64,000 nucleotides of DNA from assembly GCF_012034245.1 (NCBI RefSeq), contig NZ_JAATEO010000008.1, positions 1 to 64,000 on the forward strand, read 5' to 3'. Made by a program: the position numbers and the translations under genes. This document shows, piece by piece, positions 20,261 through 30,408 of the stretch. The stretch is from Micromonospora thermarum. GTDB lineage: Bacteria > Actinomycetota > Actinomycetes > Mycobacteriales > Micromonosporaceae. The first letter of the stretch is position 1, and each line of letters begins with the position of its first letter. Under the pieces are notes generated by a model. That model had not been told where the DNA came from, searched no databases, and saw only the letters and a list, made by a program, of their open reading frames with translations.

Positions 20261-21741
20261 TGCGATGCCTGGTGACCGGAGCGACGGGGTACATCGGCGG
20301 GCGCCTGGCGCCCCGCCTGCTGGCCGAGGGGCACACCGTACGCTGCCTGGCCCGCAAGGCCGGACGGCTGCGGGACGTGCCGTGGGCCTCCCGAACCGAG
20401 ATCGCCGAGGGCGACCTGCGGAGGCCGGACACGCTGGCCGCCGTGTTCGACGGGGTGGACGTCGCCTACTACCTGGTGCACTCGCTCGGCCAGTCCGGGT
20501 TCGAGTCCGCCGACCGGGAGGCGGCCACCCACTTCGCCGAGGCGGCGCGCGCGGCGGGCGTACGCCGGATCGTCTACCTGGGCGGGCCGGAGCCGCCGGC
20601 GGAGGCGGGCCTCTCCTCCCCCCACCTCCGCTCCCGGGCCGAGGTGGGGCGGATCCTGCTGGCGAGCGGGGTGCCGACGGTGGTGCTGCGCGCCGCGGTG
20701 ATCATCGGCTCGGGCTCGGCCTCGTTCGAGATGCTGCGCTACCTGACCGAGCGGCTGCCGGGCATGGTGACCCCGCGCTGGGTACGCAACCGGATCCAGC
20801 CGATCGCCGTCCGGGACGTGCTGCGCTACCTCGTCGCCGCCACGCGGCTGCCGCCGGACGTCAACCGCGCCTTCGACATCGGTGGGCCGGACGTCCTCAC
20901 CTTTCAGGACATGATGCAGCGGTACGCCCGCGTGGCCGGGCTGCCCCGGCGGATCATCCTGCCCGTGCGCGCGCTGACCCCGTCCCTCTCCTCGTACTGG
21001 GTCGGACTGATCACGCCGGTGCCCAACAAGATCGCCCGGCCGTTGGTGGAGAGCCTCATCCACGAGGCGGTGGCGCGCGAGCACGACATCGCGGCGTACG
21101 CGCCCGACCCGCCGGAGGGGCTGACCGGCTTCGACGAGGCGGTCGCCCTGGCGCTGGCGAAGGTGCGCGACGCGGAGGTGGAGACGCGCTGGTCCACCGC
21201 GAGCGGGCCGGACGCACCGGCCGAGCCGCTGCCCAGCGACCCGGAGTGGTCCGGCGGCACCGCCTACACCGACGTCCGGGAGCGGGTGGTGGACGCCCCG
21301 CCGGACAGGTTGTGGCGGGTGATCGAGGGCGTCGGCGGCGAGCACGGCTGGTACTCCTTCCCGCTGGCCTGGTCGGTGCGGGGCTGGCTGGACCGGCTGA
21401 TCGGCGGGGTGGGCCTGCGCCGGGGCCGGCGCGACCCGCACCGCCTCCAGGTCGGCGAGGCGCTGGACTTCTGGCGGGTGGAGGAGATCGTCCCCGGTGA
21501 GCTGCTGCGGCTGCGCGCCGAGATGCGCCTGCCCGGCCGGGCCTGGCTGGAGATGCGGGCGATGCCGGCCGGGGACGGCCGGAGCCGGTACCACCAGCGG
21601 GCGGTGTTCCTGCCGCGCGGTCTGGCCGGTCACGCGTACTGGGGCGCGGTGGCACCGTTCCACGCGGTGGTCTTCGGCGGGATGGCCCGCAACATCGCCA
21701 AGGGCGCCGAGACCGGCGACCTCGCCCGCCCGCGGCGCTAG
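20260..21741 (+). CDS. NAD(P)-binding SDR-type protein with C-terminal DUF2867 domain
   Basis: A protein of about 493 residues in two halves. The N-terminal atypical SDR domain begins at once with [16 protein letters not shown] (NAD(P) loop) and contains YYLVHSLG and a [22 protein letters not shown] segment. The C-terminal part (from about residue 330) is a DUF2867/SRPBCC-like domain ([25 protein letters not shown]). Such fusions occur in actinobacteria and cyanobacteria without a proven reaction. GTG 20260 was chosen because the Rossmann strand starts there; a TTG at 20239 would add seven residues. It is divergent from glyA. Confidence 0.8.
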   Translation: MRCLVTGATGYIGGRLAPRLLAEGHTVRCLARKAGRLRDVPWASRTEIAEGDLRRPDTLAAVFDGVDVAYYLVHSLGQSGFESADREAATHFAEAARAAGVRRIVYLGGPEPPAEAGLSSPHLRSRAEVGRILLASGVPTVVLRAAVIIGSGSASFEMLRYLTERLPGMVTPRWVRNRIQPIAVRDVLRYLVAATRLPPDVNRAFDIGGPDVLTFQDMMQRYARVAGLPRRIILPVRALTPSLSSYWVGLITPVPNKIARPLVESLIHEAVAREHDIAAYAPDPPEGLTGFDEAVALALAKVRDAEVETRWSTASGPDAPAEPLPSDPEWSGGTAYTDVRERVVDAPPDRLWRVIEGVGGEHGWYSFPLAWSVRGWLDRLIGGVGLRRGRRDPHRLQVGEALDFWRVEEIVPGELLRLRAEMRLPGRAWLEMRAMPAGDGRSRYHQRAVFLPRGLAGHAYWGAVAPFHAVVFGGMARNIAKGAETGDLARPRR

Positions 21742-21788
21742 GGCGTGTCGAGGTCCTCGGCTCGACCGAGGACCTCGACACACGCCCT
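21740..21788. repeat. Compact palindrome of the AGGGCNTGT family that supplies both stop codons and probably terminates
   Basis: Arms AGGGCGTGTCGAGGTCCTCGG (to 21760) and its near-perfect complement (21766-21788) enclose a five-base loop. The outer TAG on each side is the stop codon of the SDR gene (21739-21741) and of the convergent penicillin-binding protein gene (21789-21787). It is a strong bidirectional hairpin. The ends match the element at 5645-5768, so this looks like a minimal copy of that family. Confidence 0.7.
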
Positions 21789-23895
21789 ATTCGCCCGTCC
21801 GGCCGCCGGTGATCTCGTGGGCGGTCATCTCGCTCGGCGGGACGAAGTCGCGCACCGGCTGGTCACGCAGGGCGAACGACATCAGCTCCGCCACCGCGCC
21901 CACCATCCGCGCCTGCACCGTCCGGCCCACCGGGTCCCGCGGGTCGTCCGGGTTGGTGGCGATCGCGGCCACCGCCAGTTGCGGGGTGACGGCGACGACG
22001 GTCTCCGTGCCGTACCCCTCCGAGCTGCCGGTCTTCCCGGCGAGCGGGCGGCCCAGCTTCGCACGCAGGCTCTCCGCGGTGCCGCCTTCGCAGCCCCGGT
22101 ACATCGACCGGTCGCCGACCGGGCAGCGCGCCGCGTCCACCGCCGCCCGGGCCACGTCCCGGTCCACGACCTGGCGGCAGTCCGGCTGCGCCGCGGCGAC
22201 CGGACGACCGGCGGCGTCGGTGACCGACACCACCGGCAGCGGCGCGCACCACGTCCCCTCGGCCGCCACCGTGGCGTACGCGTTCGCCAGGTCCAGCGGC
22301 GTGGTCGCCGAGACGCCGAGGGTGAACGGCCCCCACTCGCGGGCCCCGTGCCGGGCCAGTCGCGCGTCGTCCTCGGCCCGGAACACGATGCCGAGCCGCT
22401 CGGCCATCTCCACCACCCGGTCGGCACCGACACGCTCGATGAGCCAGGCGAAGTACGTGTTGACCGACAGGCCGAACGCGCTCCACATGGTGTGCCGGCC
22501 GTCGACGGACGAGTTGGCGTTGCGCGGGCACCAGTACCCGTCGCAGCTCGCCGGGCCGCTCGCCGGGTAGCCGGTGAGGATCCGTTCGGGTGCGTCGTAC
22601 GCGGTGTCCAGCGGCAGGCCGGACTCCAGCGCGGCCAGCATGGTGAACAGCTTGAAGGTGCTGCCGGCCTGGTAGCCCTGGATCGACCCGCCGCCGGCCA
22701 CCAGCTGGTTGACCGTGTTCGGGTGGTTCTTCGACCCGCGCGGGTTCGCCTCCACGCTGTAGTTCCGGTTCACCGCCATGGCCAGCACCCGGCCGGTGCC
22801 GGGCTGGACCACCGCGGTCGGCATCGCGTGCGGGTCGTCCGCCGGGTAGATCCGCCGCACCTGCTCCGTGGCGGCCCGCTGCACCGCCGGGTCGAGCGAC
22901 GCCACGATCGAGTACCCACCTCGCCGCAGTGCGAGCTGCCGCTCGTCGACCGTCGAACCGAACGCCTCCTGGGAGTTCCACCAGCGGGTGAACCAGTCGC
23001 AGAAGAAGCCCCAGTCCTTGTGGGCCTCGGGCACGGCCGTGCAGTCGTTCGGCGTCTCGCTGGTTCGCAGGGCGAGCGGCTGGGCCTTCGCGCCGGCGGC
23101 CTGTGCGGCCGGGAGCTGCCCGGACTCCACCATCTGGTCGAGCACGTACGCCCGACGCTGCAGCGCGGCGTCGGCGTCGCCGTTGATCGGGTCGTCGGTG
23201 TGCGGCGAGCGGACCAGCCCGGCCAGCAGGGCCGCCTCGGCCAGCGTCAGTTTGGCCGGCGACTTGGAGAAGTAGCGCTTGCTCGCCGCCGCCACCCCGT
23301 ACGCCCCGGCGCCGAAGTACGCGATGTTGAGGTAGCGGGCCAGGATCTCGTCCTTGCTCAGCTCGCGTTCCAGGGCGAGCGCGTACCGCATCTCCTGGAC
23401 CTTGCGGGTGGTGCTCACCTCCGTGGCCGCGCGGCGCTGGCGCTCGGTCAACCGCGGGTCGTTGGAGAGGACGTTGCGGACGTACTGCATGGTCAGCGTC
23501 GAGGCGCCCTGCCGCGAGCCGCCGCTCTGGTTGTTCGTGAACGCTCGGGCCACGCCGCGCAGGTCCACCCCGCTGTGCTCGTGGAAGCGGACGTCCTCGG
23601 CGGCGATGATCGCCTGGCGCATGACGGGGGCCACCTCCGCCAGCGGCACGTCCACCCGGTCCTCCTGGTAGAAGGACGTGATCAGGGTGGTGCCGTCGCT
23701 GGCGTACAGGTTGGACCGCTGCGCGGTCGGCGGCGTCCGCAGGTTGTTGGGCAGCTCCGAGTAGGGCGCGGCGAGCGCCGAGAACCCGACTCCGAACACC
23801 AGCGCGGCCGGTAGGGCCGCTGCCGCGAGCACCAGGCCGGCCAGGACGCCGGCCAGCAGGACGGTCAGGAGCTTGTCGAGATGTGCCCGGGTCAT
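21787..23895 (-). CDS. Class A penicillin-binding protein (glycosyltransferase and transpeptidase)
   Basis: A 702-residue PBP1a-type enzyme. One N-terminal membrane span (about 8-35) leads to a GT51 domain with the catalytic EDVRFHEHSGVD, QGASTLTMQYVRN and YLNIAYFGAGAYGV. The transpeptidase domain follows from about residue 330 with the nucleophile motif STFK, SVN and KTGSSEG in order. It polymerises and cross-links peptidoglycan. The C-terminus ends soon after the fold, without PASTA repeats. It lies downstream of the tyrosine phosphatase gene on the same strand (93-base gap). Confidence 0.94.
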   Translation of the reverse strand: MTRAHLDKLLTVLLAGVLAGLVLAAAALPAALVFGVGFSALAAPYSELPNNLRTPPTAQRSNLYASDGTTLITSFYQEDRVDVPLAEVAPVMRQAIIAAEDVRFHEHSGVDLRGVARAFTNNQSGGSRQGASTLTMQYVRNVLSNDPRLTERQRRAATEVSTTRKVQEMRYALALERELSKDEILARYLNIAYFGAGAYGVAAASKRYFSKSPAKLTLAEAALLAGLVRSPHTDDPINGDADAALQRRAYVLDQMVESGQLPAAQAAGAKAQPLALRTSETPNDCTAVPEAHKDWGFFCDWFTRWWNSQEAFGSTVDERQLALRRGGYSIVASLDPAVQRAATEQVRRIYPADDPHAMPTAVVQPGTGRVLAMAVNRNYSVEANPRGSKNHPNTVNQLVAGGGSIQGYQAGSTFKLFTMLAALESGLPLDTAYDAPERILTGYPASGPASCDGYWCPRNANSSVDGRHTMWSAFGLSVNTYFAWLIERVGADRVVEMAERLGIVFRAEDDARLARHGAREWGPFTLGVSATTPLDLANAYATVAAEGTWCAPLPVVSVTDAAGRPVAAAQPDCRQVVDRDVARAAVDAARCPVGDRSMYRGCEGGTAESLRAKLGRPLAGKTGSSEGYGTETVVAVTPQLAVAAIATNPDDPRDPVGRTVQARMVGAVAELMSFALRDQPVRDFVPPSEMTAHEITGGRTGE

Positions 23896-23988
23896 CAGCT
23901 CTCCCCGCAGGAGCCGGCAGGACCCACACAGAATGACCTGAATGTGCCTCTTGTCCGCCTCGTTCCGCGGACGGGTAACCCGGGTGGG

Positions 23989-24600
23989 TTACGGGAGCAG
24001 CGCCGCCGCCAGCGGGTGGACGGTCTCCTCGATCTCGTCGGCGACCCGGCCGAAGCACTGGTCGCCGCGACCCCACGGGTCGTCGAGGTCGTCGGTGGGC
24101 AGCGGGGTGGTGCCCGCCCGGGCGGCGTGGGCCGCCTCGACCAGAGCCACGCCCCGCGTGTACACGGCGTCCGGGGTCGCGTCGGCGGGCGGCAGGCCGG
24201 CCGGGTCCAGCGCGGCCAGCAGACGGCCGAACTCACCCAGCACGAAGGTGCGTGCCGCCGCGTCCGAGCGCAGCGCCACCACGTACTCCTGCTGGTCGGC
24301 CGTCGCGGTCAGGACGAGGTCGGCGGCGTCGATGTGGTCGGAACGGAGCTTGCGCGCGGCGAACCCCTCGGCGCTGCCGCCGCGGGCGGCGACCTGCCGG
24401 GCGGCCGGCGGGTTCATCTCCTCACCGGCGTGCCAGCCGCCGGTGCCGGCGCTGTGGCTGTGCAGCAGGTCGTCGGCGCGGCCCGGGTCCGACCCGCGCC
24501 GCTCCAGCCGCTCCCGGACGGCCAGGGTCAACAGCCGCTCCGCCATCGGCGAACGGCAGATGTTGCCCATGCACACGTGCAGAACTGTGAACGGAGGCAC
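23989..24600 (-). CDS. Low-molecular-weight protein-tyrosine phosphatase
   Basis: A 203-residue enzyme with the N-terminal active-site loop CMGNICRS (Cys at residue 10) and the acid loop DDPWG near residue 180. It is longer than the classical 150 residues owing to inserts, including a stretch around residues 35-60. The GTG start follows the tsaC stop directly (TGAGTG), so it is coupled to tsaC. LMW-PTPases dephosphorylate tyrosine, for example in polysaccharide-export kinases; no such kinase is in this window. Confidence 0.88.
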   Translation of the reverse strand: MPPFTVLHVCMGNICRSPMAERLLTLAVRERLERRGSDPGRADDLLHSHSAGTGGWHAGEEMNPPAARQVAARGGSAEGFAARKLRSDHIDAADLVLTATADQQEYVVALRSDAAARTFVLGEFGRLLAALDPAGLPPADATPDAVYTRGVALVEAAHAARAGTTPLPTDDLDDPWGRGDQCFGRVADEIEETVHPLAAALLP

Positions 24601-25245
24601 TCAGGCCACCCGGCTCTCGACGATGTCCGGGACCACGTCGCGCAGCTTCTCCAGCCCGATGGCGCCCGGGCGGACCAGCTGGGGCACCTCGCCGGTGAGG
24701 TCCACGATCGTGCTCGGCACCGGGTCCACCGCGGGCCCGGCCTCCAGGTACGCCCGCACCGAGTAGGCGAGCTGGTCCCGCGCCGCCTCGGCCGTCGTCG
24801 CGGCGGGCTGGCCGGCCTTGTTGGCCGAGGCGACCGCCATCGGGCCGGTCTCCCGGAGCACCTCCAGCGCCACCGGATGCAGCGGCATGCGCACCGCGAC
24901 CGTGCCCGAGGTCTCGCCGAGGTCCCACCGGAGGCTGGGCGAGTGCTCGACCACGATGGTCAGCGCACCCGGCCAGAACGCCTCGACCAGGTCCCGGGCG
25001 GCGCGCGGCAGGGAGAAGACCAGGCCGTCCAGCGTGTGCCGGGAACCGATCAGCACCGGCGGCGGGGCCGGCCGGCCACCCTTCGCGTCGAGCAGGGCCT
25101 TGACCGCGTACGGGGTGAACGCGTCCGCGCCGATCCCGTAGACCGTGTCGGTCGGTAGCACGACCAGCTCGCCGTTCTTGACCGCCTCGATGGCCGCAGC
25201 GATGCCGCGGTCCCGGTCGGCGGGCGACCGGCAGTCGTAGAGCAT
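24601..25245 (-). CDS. tsaC: L-threonylcarbamoyladenylate synthase (Sua5/YciO/YrdC)
   Basis: A 214-residue enzyme making threonylcarbamoyl-AMP from Thr, bicarbonate and ATP for the tRNA modification t6A. The fold markers are VVLPTDTVYGIGADA, PPPVLIGS, FWPGALTIVV, TVAVRMPLHPVALEVL and PVPSTIVDL. The ATG at 25245 uses the last base of the prmC TGA (TGATG). A longer frame extends upstream but lies within prmC. The prmC-tsaC pair is conserved in actinobacteria. Confidence 0.93.
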   Translation of the reverse strand: MLYDCRSPADRDRGIAAAIEAVKNGELVVLPTDTVYGIGADAFTPYAVKALLDAKGGRPAPPPVLIGSRHTLDGLVFSLPRAARDLVEAFWPGALTIVVEHSPSLRWDLGETSGTVAVRMPLHPVALEVLRETGPMAVASANKAGQPAATTAEAARDQLAYSVRAYLEAGPAVDPVPSTIVDLTGEVPQLVRPGAIGLEKLRDVVPDIVESRVA

Positions 25246-26192
25246 CACGAGGATGCAGTCTGCCACGCCGGGCCGTCGCCGGCGTGCGGGCCGTCCGCTC
25301 GCCGGGACGCGGTGGCGAACCGGGGCCGGCCGGCGAGATCGGTGTGGTCGGCGATCGAGGCGTACCGGCCGTCCTCGGCGAGCAGCCGGGGCACCACCTC
25401 GCCGTGCGTGTCGTCGTGCTCCATCCCGAGCACGCCGCCGGGGCGCAGCAGCACCGCCACCCGGGCCACCACCGGCCGGATCACCGACAGGCCGTCGCCG
25501 CCACCGAACACGGCGTTCGCCGGATCGTGCCGACCCACCTCCGGCGGCACGGTCACGTCCGCCGGCACGTACGGCGGGTTGCAGAGCAGCACGTCCACCC
25601 GGCCCGCCAGGTCGGCGAGCAGGTCCGGCGCGGTGACGTCGGCCGCCACCACCTCGATCGGCCGGTCCCCCGCCGCGGCCCGGTCCGCCGCGTTGCGCCG
25701 CAGCCAGGACAGCGCCTCCGGTGACCCTTCCACCGCCACCACGCGCGCCGCCGGCACCTCCTGGGCGACCGCGAGGGCGATCGCGCCGGACCCGCTGCAC
25801 AGATCCACGACCAGCGGCTCCGGGATCCGTCGCGCCTGGTCGACGCCCCAGCCGGCGAGCAGTTCCGTCTCCGGGCGGGGCACGAAGACGCCCGGCCCGA
25901 CCGCCAGCTCCAGGTGGCGGAACGCGGCGGTGCCGGTGAGATGCTGCAACGGCTCGCGGTCGGCCCGCCGGGTCACCAGCGCGTCGAACCGGTCGCGCTG
26001 GGCCGGGGTGAACCCGTCGGCCAGGGCCAGCCGCCCCCGCGACACCCCCAGCACGTACGCGGCCAGCAGCTCGGCCTCGGCGCGCGCGCCCTCGACACCG
26101 GCGTCGGCGAGCATCCGGGCCGCCCGCGCCACCGCCACGGTGGGTCGCTCCCGGTTCGTCCCTTCGGACGGCTGTTGCGGCAGGGTGCTCAC
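25245..26192 (-). CDS. prmC: Peptide chain release factor N5-glutamine methyltransferase
   Basis: A SAM-dependent methyltransferase of about 315 residues that methylates the Gln of the GGQ motif in release factors. Motif I is VVDLCSGSGAIALA, and the substrate motif is LLCNPPYVP; the N-terminal PrmC helical domain includes REPLQHLTG. GTG at 26192 (reading STLPQQPSEG) is taken as the start; the frame stays open further up, but without homology. It is split from prfA, its substrate gene, by the divergent cyclase gene. Confidence 0.92.
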   Translation of the reverse strand: MSTLPQQPSEGTNRERPTVAVARAARMLADAGVEGARAEAELLAAYVLGVSRGRLALADGFTPAQRDRFDALVTRRADREPLQHLTGTAAFRHLELAVGPGVFVPRPETELLAGWGVDQARRIPEPLVVDLCSGSGAIALAVAQEVPAARVVAVEGSPEALSWLRRNAADRAAAGDRPIEVVAADVTAPDLLADLAGRVDVLLCNPPYVPADVTVPPEVGRHDPANAVFGGGDGLSVIRPVVARVAVLLRPGGVLGMEHDDTHGEVVPRLLAEDGRYASIADHTDLAGRPRFATASRRADGPHAGDGPAWQTASS

Positions 26193-26265
26193 GAGATAAT
26201 CATGAAGCGTCGCGGAGCCCACCACGAGCTGGTGCGGCCAGGCGCACACCGACGGGAGGTCACGG

Positions 26266-27816
26266 GTGGGTTGGCTCGACCGGGTCGGCGACCAGGTTGA
26301 CGCCCTGACTCGGGCGCGGGCGCTGCAGGAGTCGAGTCGTTCCGCCGAGGCGTACACCGTCCTCGACCAGGTGCTCACCACCACCGCCGACCCGTGCGCA
26401 CGGGCCGACGCGCTGGTGCAGCGCCTCTCCGCGGTGCTCAACCTGGGCCGGACGGCCGAGTACACGAGGGCCATCGAGGAGGCCACCACCGCCGTCCGTG
26501 ATCTCGCGGAGCCGTACCTGCACGGGCACCTGAACGCCCTCGCCGCGCTCGCCGCCCACCACCAGGGCGCGCTGGACCGCTGCGTCACCCACCTGGTGCG
26601 GGCCGCCCGCGCGCTGGGCTCGGTGGAGGACCCGGACCGGGACACCGCGTGGGGCTGGCACGACCTCGCGATGGCCTACTCCTACCTCAGTTTCCACGGG
26701 TACGCCCTCGGCGCGATCGAGCGCGCGCGGCAGCTCGGGCTCGCCGCCGGCATCCCCGAGGAGACGTTCGCCGCTCCCGGCATCCGGCTGCGCAACGCGG
26801 TCGCGCTCGACCACAACGGCGACAGCGACGGCTGCCTGCGGGTGCTCCGGGACGTGGCCGGGGACCTGGAGCGCTTCCTGCGGGCGGGGCGGGCCGGCCG
26901 GCTGCGCCCGAGCAGCCTCGCCGCGTACGGCTACGCCGCCGCGCGCCGGGCCGCGCTGGGCGACCGGCTGGAGGTCGGGACGGACGCGGCCCCGTCGCGG
27001 CTGCTCAGCCACGGCGGGGACAGCTCCCGGGCCCGCGACATGCGTCAGCTCGGCCAGGTCTGCCTGGCGATCGCCGAGGGCCGCCCGATCGAGGCGGTCA
27101 CCCGGTTGGACGGCGTGCAGGTCTCCACCGAGACGCTGGGTGCGGCCGAGCCGGCCCGGCTGCGCAGCATCGCCCTGAGCCGCGCGGGCGACCACGCGGC
27201 CGCGCACCGGGCCGACCGGCTGGCCTTCCGGCTCGCCGCGCAACGCAACGACCGCCTCCGGGACGTGTACATCGACGGCATCGCCGCCCGGATCGACCAC
27301 GAGGACCTGCGCCGCGAGGCGGCCCGCTTCGAGGGCGAGGCGCTGACCGACCCGCTGACCGGCCTGCCCAACCGGCGCCGGTTGGAGCGGTACATCGCCG
27401 CCGTGATCGCCCGGGGCGAGCGGGTCGTGATCGGCGTGTGCGACCTGGACGGGTTCAAGGCGGTGAACACCCGCCACGGCCACCACTCCGGCGACCTGGT
27501 CCTGCAACGTGTCGCCGGGCTGGTCAACCGGGTCATGCGCCGGGGCGACTTCGTGGCCCGCTACGGCGGCGACGAGTTCGTCGTGGTGCTGTCCGGCGCG
27601 GGGATGGCCGAGGCGGCCGAGGTGGCCCGCCGCATCGAGAGCGCCGTCCGGGCGGAGGACTGGGAGTCGCTGGTCCCCGGCACGCCGGTCGGGGTCAGCA
27701 TCGGCTTCGCCGAGGTGACCGCCACCGGGCCGGGCCCGCACGACGCCCTCAGCGCCGCCTTCGGGGCCGCCGACCGCGCGATGCTGCACGCGAAGACCCA
27801 CCCGCGCGCATCCTGA
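26266..27816 (+). CDS. Diguanylate cyclase with N-terminal TPR-like sensor region
   Basis: A 516-residue soluble protein. Residues 1-350 are helical and Ala/Arg-rich with TPR-like spacing; no membrane span or PAS domain is seen. The GGDEF domain (about 355-510) starts with [13 protein letters not shown], has the intact active site GGDEF at 434-438 and the allosteric inhibitory RxxD (RRGD, 425-428) five residues before it. So it should make cyclic di-GMP and be product-inhibited. A GGGAGGT site precedes the GTG. It stands on the opposite strand between prfA and prmC, an insertion in a conserved block. Confidence 0.9.
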   Translation: MGWLDRVGDQVDALTRARALQESSRSAEAYTVLDQVLTTTADPCARADALVQRLSAVLNLGRTAEYTRAIEEATTAVRDLAEPYLHGHLNALAALAAHHQGALDRCVTHLVRAARALGSVEDPDRDTAWGWHDLAMAYSYLSFHGYALGAIERARQLGLAAGIPEETFAAPGIRLRNAVALDHNGDSDGCLRVLRDVAGDLERFLRAGRAGRLRPSSLAAYGYAAARRAALGDRLEVGTDAAPSRLLSHGGDSSRARDMRQLGQVCLAIAEGRPIEAVTRLDGVQVSTETLGAAEPARLRSIALSRAGDHAAAHRADRLAFRLAAQRNDRLRDVYIDGIAARIDHEDLRREAARFEGEALTDPLTGLPNRRRLERYIAAVIARGERVVIGVCDLDGFKAVNTRHGHHSGDLVLQRVAGLVNRVMRRGDFVARYGGDEFVVVLSGAGMAEAAEVARRIESAVRAEDWESLVPGTPVGVSIGFAEVTATGPGPHDALSAAFGAADRAMLHAKTHPRAS

Positions 27817-27841
27817 CCGCCCGCGCCCCGACCTACGGCGG

Positions 27842-28930
27842 TCAGCGCCGGGAGAGCTCGGCGTCCCCGGCGAGGCGGGCGGCCCGGTCGGCCTCGACCA
27901 GCGCCTCCAGCACACCGTCGAGGTCCCCGGCGAGCGCCAGGTCCAGGTTGTACGCGGTGTAGCCGATCCGGTGGTCGGTGATCCGGTTCTGCGGGAAGTT
28001 GTACGTGCGGATCCGCTCCGAGCGGTCCACCGTCCGCACCTGCGCCTTGCGGGCGTCCGAGGCGGCCGCGTCGGCCTGCTCCTGGGCCGCCGCCAGCAGC
28101 CGGGCGCGCAGGATCCGCATCGCCTGCTCACGGTTCTGCAGCTGGGACTTCTCGTTCTGGCAGGAGACCACGATGCCGGTCGGCAGGTGGGTGATCCGCA
28201 CCGCCGAGTCCGTGGTGTTCACCGACTGGCCGCCCGGGCCGGACGAGCGGAACACGTCGATCCGCAGCTCGTTCGGGTCGATCGTGACGTCGACCTCCTC
28301 GGCCTCCGGCAGCACCAGCACGCCGGCCGCGCTGGTGTGGATGCGGCCCTGCGACTCGGTGACCGGCACGCGCTGCACGCGGTGCACGCCACCCTCCCAC
28401 TTGAGCCGGGACCACACGCCGTTGCCGCCCTCCGGCACGCCCTTGGTCTTGATGGCCAGCGAGACGTCCTTGACACCGCCCAGGTCCGAGTCCTGCGCGT
28501 CGATCACCTCGACGAGCCAGCCGCGGCGCTCCGCGTACCGGGTGTACATCCGCAGCAGGTCGCCCGCGAAGAGCGCGGACTCCTCGCCGCCCTCCCCCGC
28601 CTTGATCTCGACGATCACGTCCTTGGCGTCGTGCGGGTCGCGCGGGATGAGCAGCTCGGCGAGCCGCTCCTCCAGCGCCGGCAGCGTCGCCGCGATGGTC
28701 TCCGCCTCGGCGGCGAAGGCCGGGTCCTCGGCGGCCAGCTCCTTGGCCGCCACCAGGTCCGCGCGGGCCTGCTCCAGCTCGGCGGCGGCCTTGTGCAGCG
28801 GCACCAGCTCCGCGTACCGGCGGCCGACCCGGCGGGCCGTGTTCTGGTCGGCGTGGATGGCCGGGTCGGCCAGCCGCTTCTCCAGCTCGGCGTACTCGTC
28901 GAGGAGGACGGCCAGACGCTCGCTGCTCAT
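27842..28930 (-). CDS. prfA: Peptide chain release factor 1
   Basis: A 362-residue class I release factor reading UAA and UAG. The stop-codon recognition tripeptide PVT (in [15 protein letters not shown], PxT type of RF1, not SPF of RF2) and the peptidyl-hydrolysis motif [15 protein letters not shown] (GGQ about residue 235) are intact. ATG 28930 is chosen since RF1 homology begins with [13 protein letters not shown]. It follows rpmE, with a terminator-like hairpin between them. Confidence 0.96.
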   Translation of the reverse strand: MSSERLAVLLDEYAELEKRLADPAIHADQNTARRVGRRYAELVPLHKAAAELEQARADLVAAKELAAEDPAFAAEAETIAATLPALEERLAELLIPRDPHDAKDVIVEIKAGEGGEESALFAGDLLRMYTRYAERRGWLVEVIDAQDSDLGGVKDVSLAIKTKGVPEGGNGVWSRLKWEGGVHRVQRVPVTESQGRIHTSAAGVLVLPEAEEVDVTIDPNELRIDVFRSSGPGGQSVNTTDSAVRITHLPTGIVVSCQNEKSQLQNREQAMRILRARLLAAAQEQADAAASDARKAQVRTVDRSERIRTYNFPQNRITDHRIGYTAYNLDLALAGDLDGVLEALVEADRAARLAGDAELSRR

Positions 28931-28996
28931 GGACGATGCTCCTTCGACGACGGCGCTGGACGGATGATGACCCCATCGGGGCGGAATACGGACGAC

Positions 28997-29027
28997 GCCC
29001 GCGTCCGGCGGGAAACCGGACGCGGGC
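28997..29027 (-). terminator. Hairpin after rpmE
   Basis: GCCCGCGTCCGG (28997-29008) and CCGGACGCGGGC (29016-29027) are perfect 12-base arms with a seven-base loop, 14 bases beyond the rpmE stop. It can end or attenuate rpmE transcripts before prfA. Confidence 0.75.
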
Positions 29028-29040
29028 GCCGAACGGAAGG

Positions 29041-29265
29041 TTACTTGCCCTTCTTGGCCTGAACCTTGGCGTACTTCTGCTGGAACTTGGCCACCCGGCC
29101 GGCGGTGTCCAGGACGCGCTGCTTGCCCGTGTAGAACGGGTGGCAGGCGCTGCACGTCTCGACGTGGATGGTGCCGCCCTTGGCGGTGCTACGGGTGGTG
29201 AAGGTGTTGCCGCAGGAGCAGGTGACGTCGGTGGTCACGTACTCCGGGTGGATGTTGGGCTTCAT
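29041..29265 (-). CDS. rpmE: 50S ribosomal protein L31, zinc-binding (C+) form
   Basis: A 74-residue ribosomal protein with Cys at 16, 18, 38 and 41, the zinc-binding set of the C+ type. Zur-controlled C- paralogues lack these residues. The motif HPFYTGKQR is typical of L31. It stands in its usual place between rho and prfA, although two unrelated genes now separate it from rho. Confidence 0.96.
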   Translation of the reverse strand: MKPNIHPEYVTTDVTCSCGNTFTTRSTAKGGTIHVETCSACHPFYTGKQRVLDTAGRVAKFQQKYAKVQAKKGK

Positions 29266-29507
29266 GTCGCCTCGGTCCTCTCGTCGGTGGTCGCCGGGTC
29301 GCCCCCGTCACGTGCTCCGACGGTGGAAGGGCGTGAACCGGTACCGGTGGCCGATTGACCAGTGTGCCATGGGCGTACGCCGGCCCGGCAATCGGGCCGC
29401 ACAACGGGTCCGGCATCGACAACGCACGCCCCTGCTCCGGCATTCCCGGCCCACGGTCGGGCATTCACCGGGACACGGCCGACCCGACGTACGACACGGA
29501 GTGACTG

Positions 29508-30404
29508 ATGGCCCGCCTGATCGCGACGCGGGGGCTCCCCGCCTCCGGCAAGACCACCTTCGCCCGGAAGCTGCAACCGTCCGTGGTCCGGGTGAACCGG
29601 GACGACCTGCGCCGGATGCTGCACGGCGAGCGGTTGTTCACGCAGCGGGCCGAGTGGCAGGTGACGCTCGTGCAGCGGGCCCAGGTGGAGGCGCTGCTGC
29701 GCTCCGGGGCGGACGTCTGCGTGGACGACACCAACCTGCGGTCGCGGACCCTGCGGGACTGGGCCGACCTGGCCGCCCGGTACGGCGCCGAGTTCGAGGT
29801 GCACGACTTCACCGACGTGCCGCTGGAGGAGTGCCTGCGTCGCGACGCCGCCCGGCCGGAGGCGGACCGCGTCGGCGAGGCGGCGATCCGCCGCCTGTTC
29901 GAGCGCTACCTGGAGAGCAAGCCGCTGCCGTTACCGGTGCCCACGGCGCGGACGGGACGGCCGGCGCGGGTGCACCCGCCCTCCGACGAGCCGCCCGAGA
30001 TCGTCCTGGTCGACATCGACGGGACCGTCGCGCTGAACGTCTCCCGCAGTCCGTACGACATGACGCGGGTCGGCGAGGACGAGCCGAACCCGGCGGTGAT
30101 CTCGGCGGTCCGGGCGATGCACGCCGCCGGACATGGCGTGATCTTCTGCTCGGGCCGGGACGCGTCGGCCCGCGCCGCCACCGAGGCGTGGCTGGACCGG
30201 CACGTCAAGGTCCCCTACCTCGCGCTGCACCTGCGGGCGGTCGGCGACTCGCGCAAGGACTCGATCGTCAAGCGGGAGATCTACGAGCGCGAGGTCAAGG
30301 ACCGATACCGGGTGGTCGGCGTCTTCGACGACCGGATGCAGGTGGTGCGGATGTGGCGCGAGCTGGGCCTGACCGTCTTCCAGGTCGCCGAGGGCGACTT
30401 CTGA
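29508..30404 (+). CDS. T4-type polynucleotide 5'-kinase / 3'-phosphatase
   Basis: A 298-residue protein with the same two-domain order and length as phage T4 Pnkp (301 residues). The N-terminal kinase has the P-loop GLPASGKT (9-16) and VNRDDLRR, giving Asp32 and Arg35 in the places of T4 Asp35 and Arg38. The C-terminal HAD phosphatase has DIDGT (Asp169, Asp171, like T4 165 and 167), CSGRD and FDDRMQVVRMW, and ends FQVAEGDF, close to the end of T4 Pnkp. It should heal broken RNA or DNA ends (5'-OH to phosphate, removal of 3'-phosphate). No RNA ligase is next to it. Confidence 0.85.
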   Translation: MARLIATRGLPASGKTTFARKLQPSVVRVNRDDLRRMLHGERLFTQRAEWQVTLVQRAQVEALLRSGADVCVDDTNLRSRTLRDWADLAARYGAEFEVHDFTDVPLEECLRRDAARPEADRVGEAAIRRLFERYLESKPLPLPVPTARTGRPARVHPPSDEPPEIVLVDIDGTVALNVSRSPYDMTRVGEDEPNPAVISAVRAMHAAGHGVIFCSGRDASARAATEAWLDRHVKVPYLALHLRAVGDSRKDSIVKREIYEREVKDRYRVVGVFDDRMQVVRMWRELGLTVFQVAEGDF

Positions 30405-30408
30405 CGGC

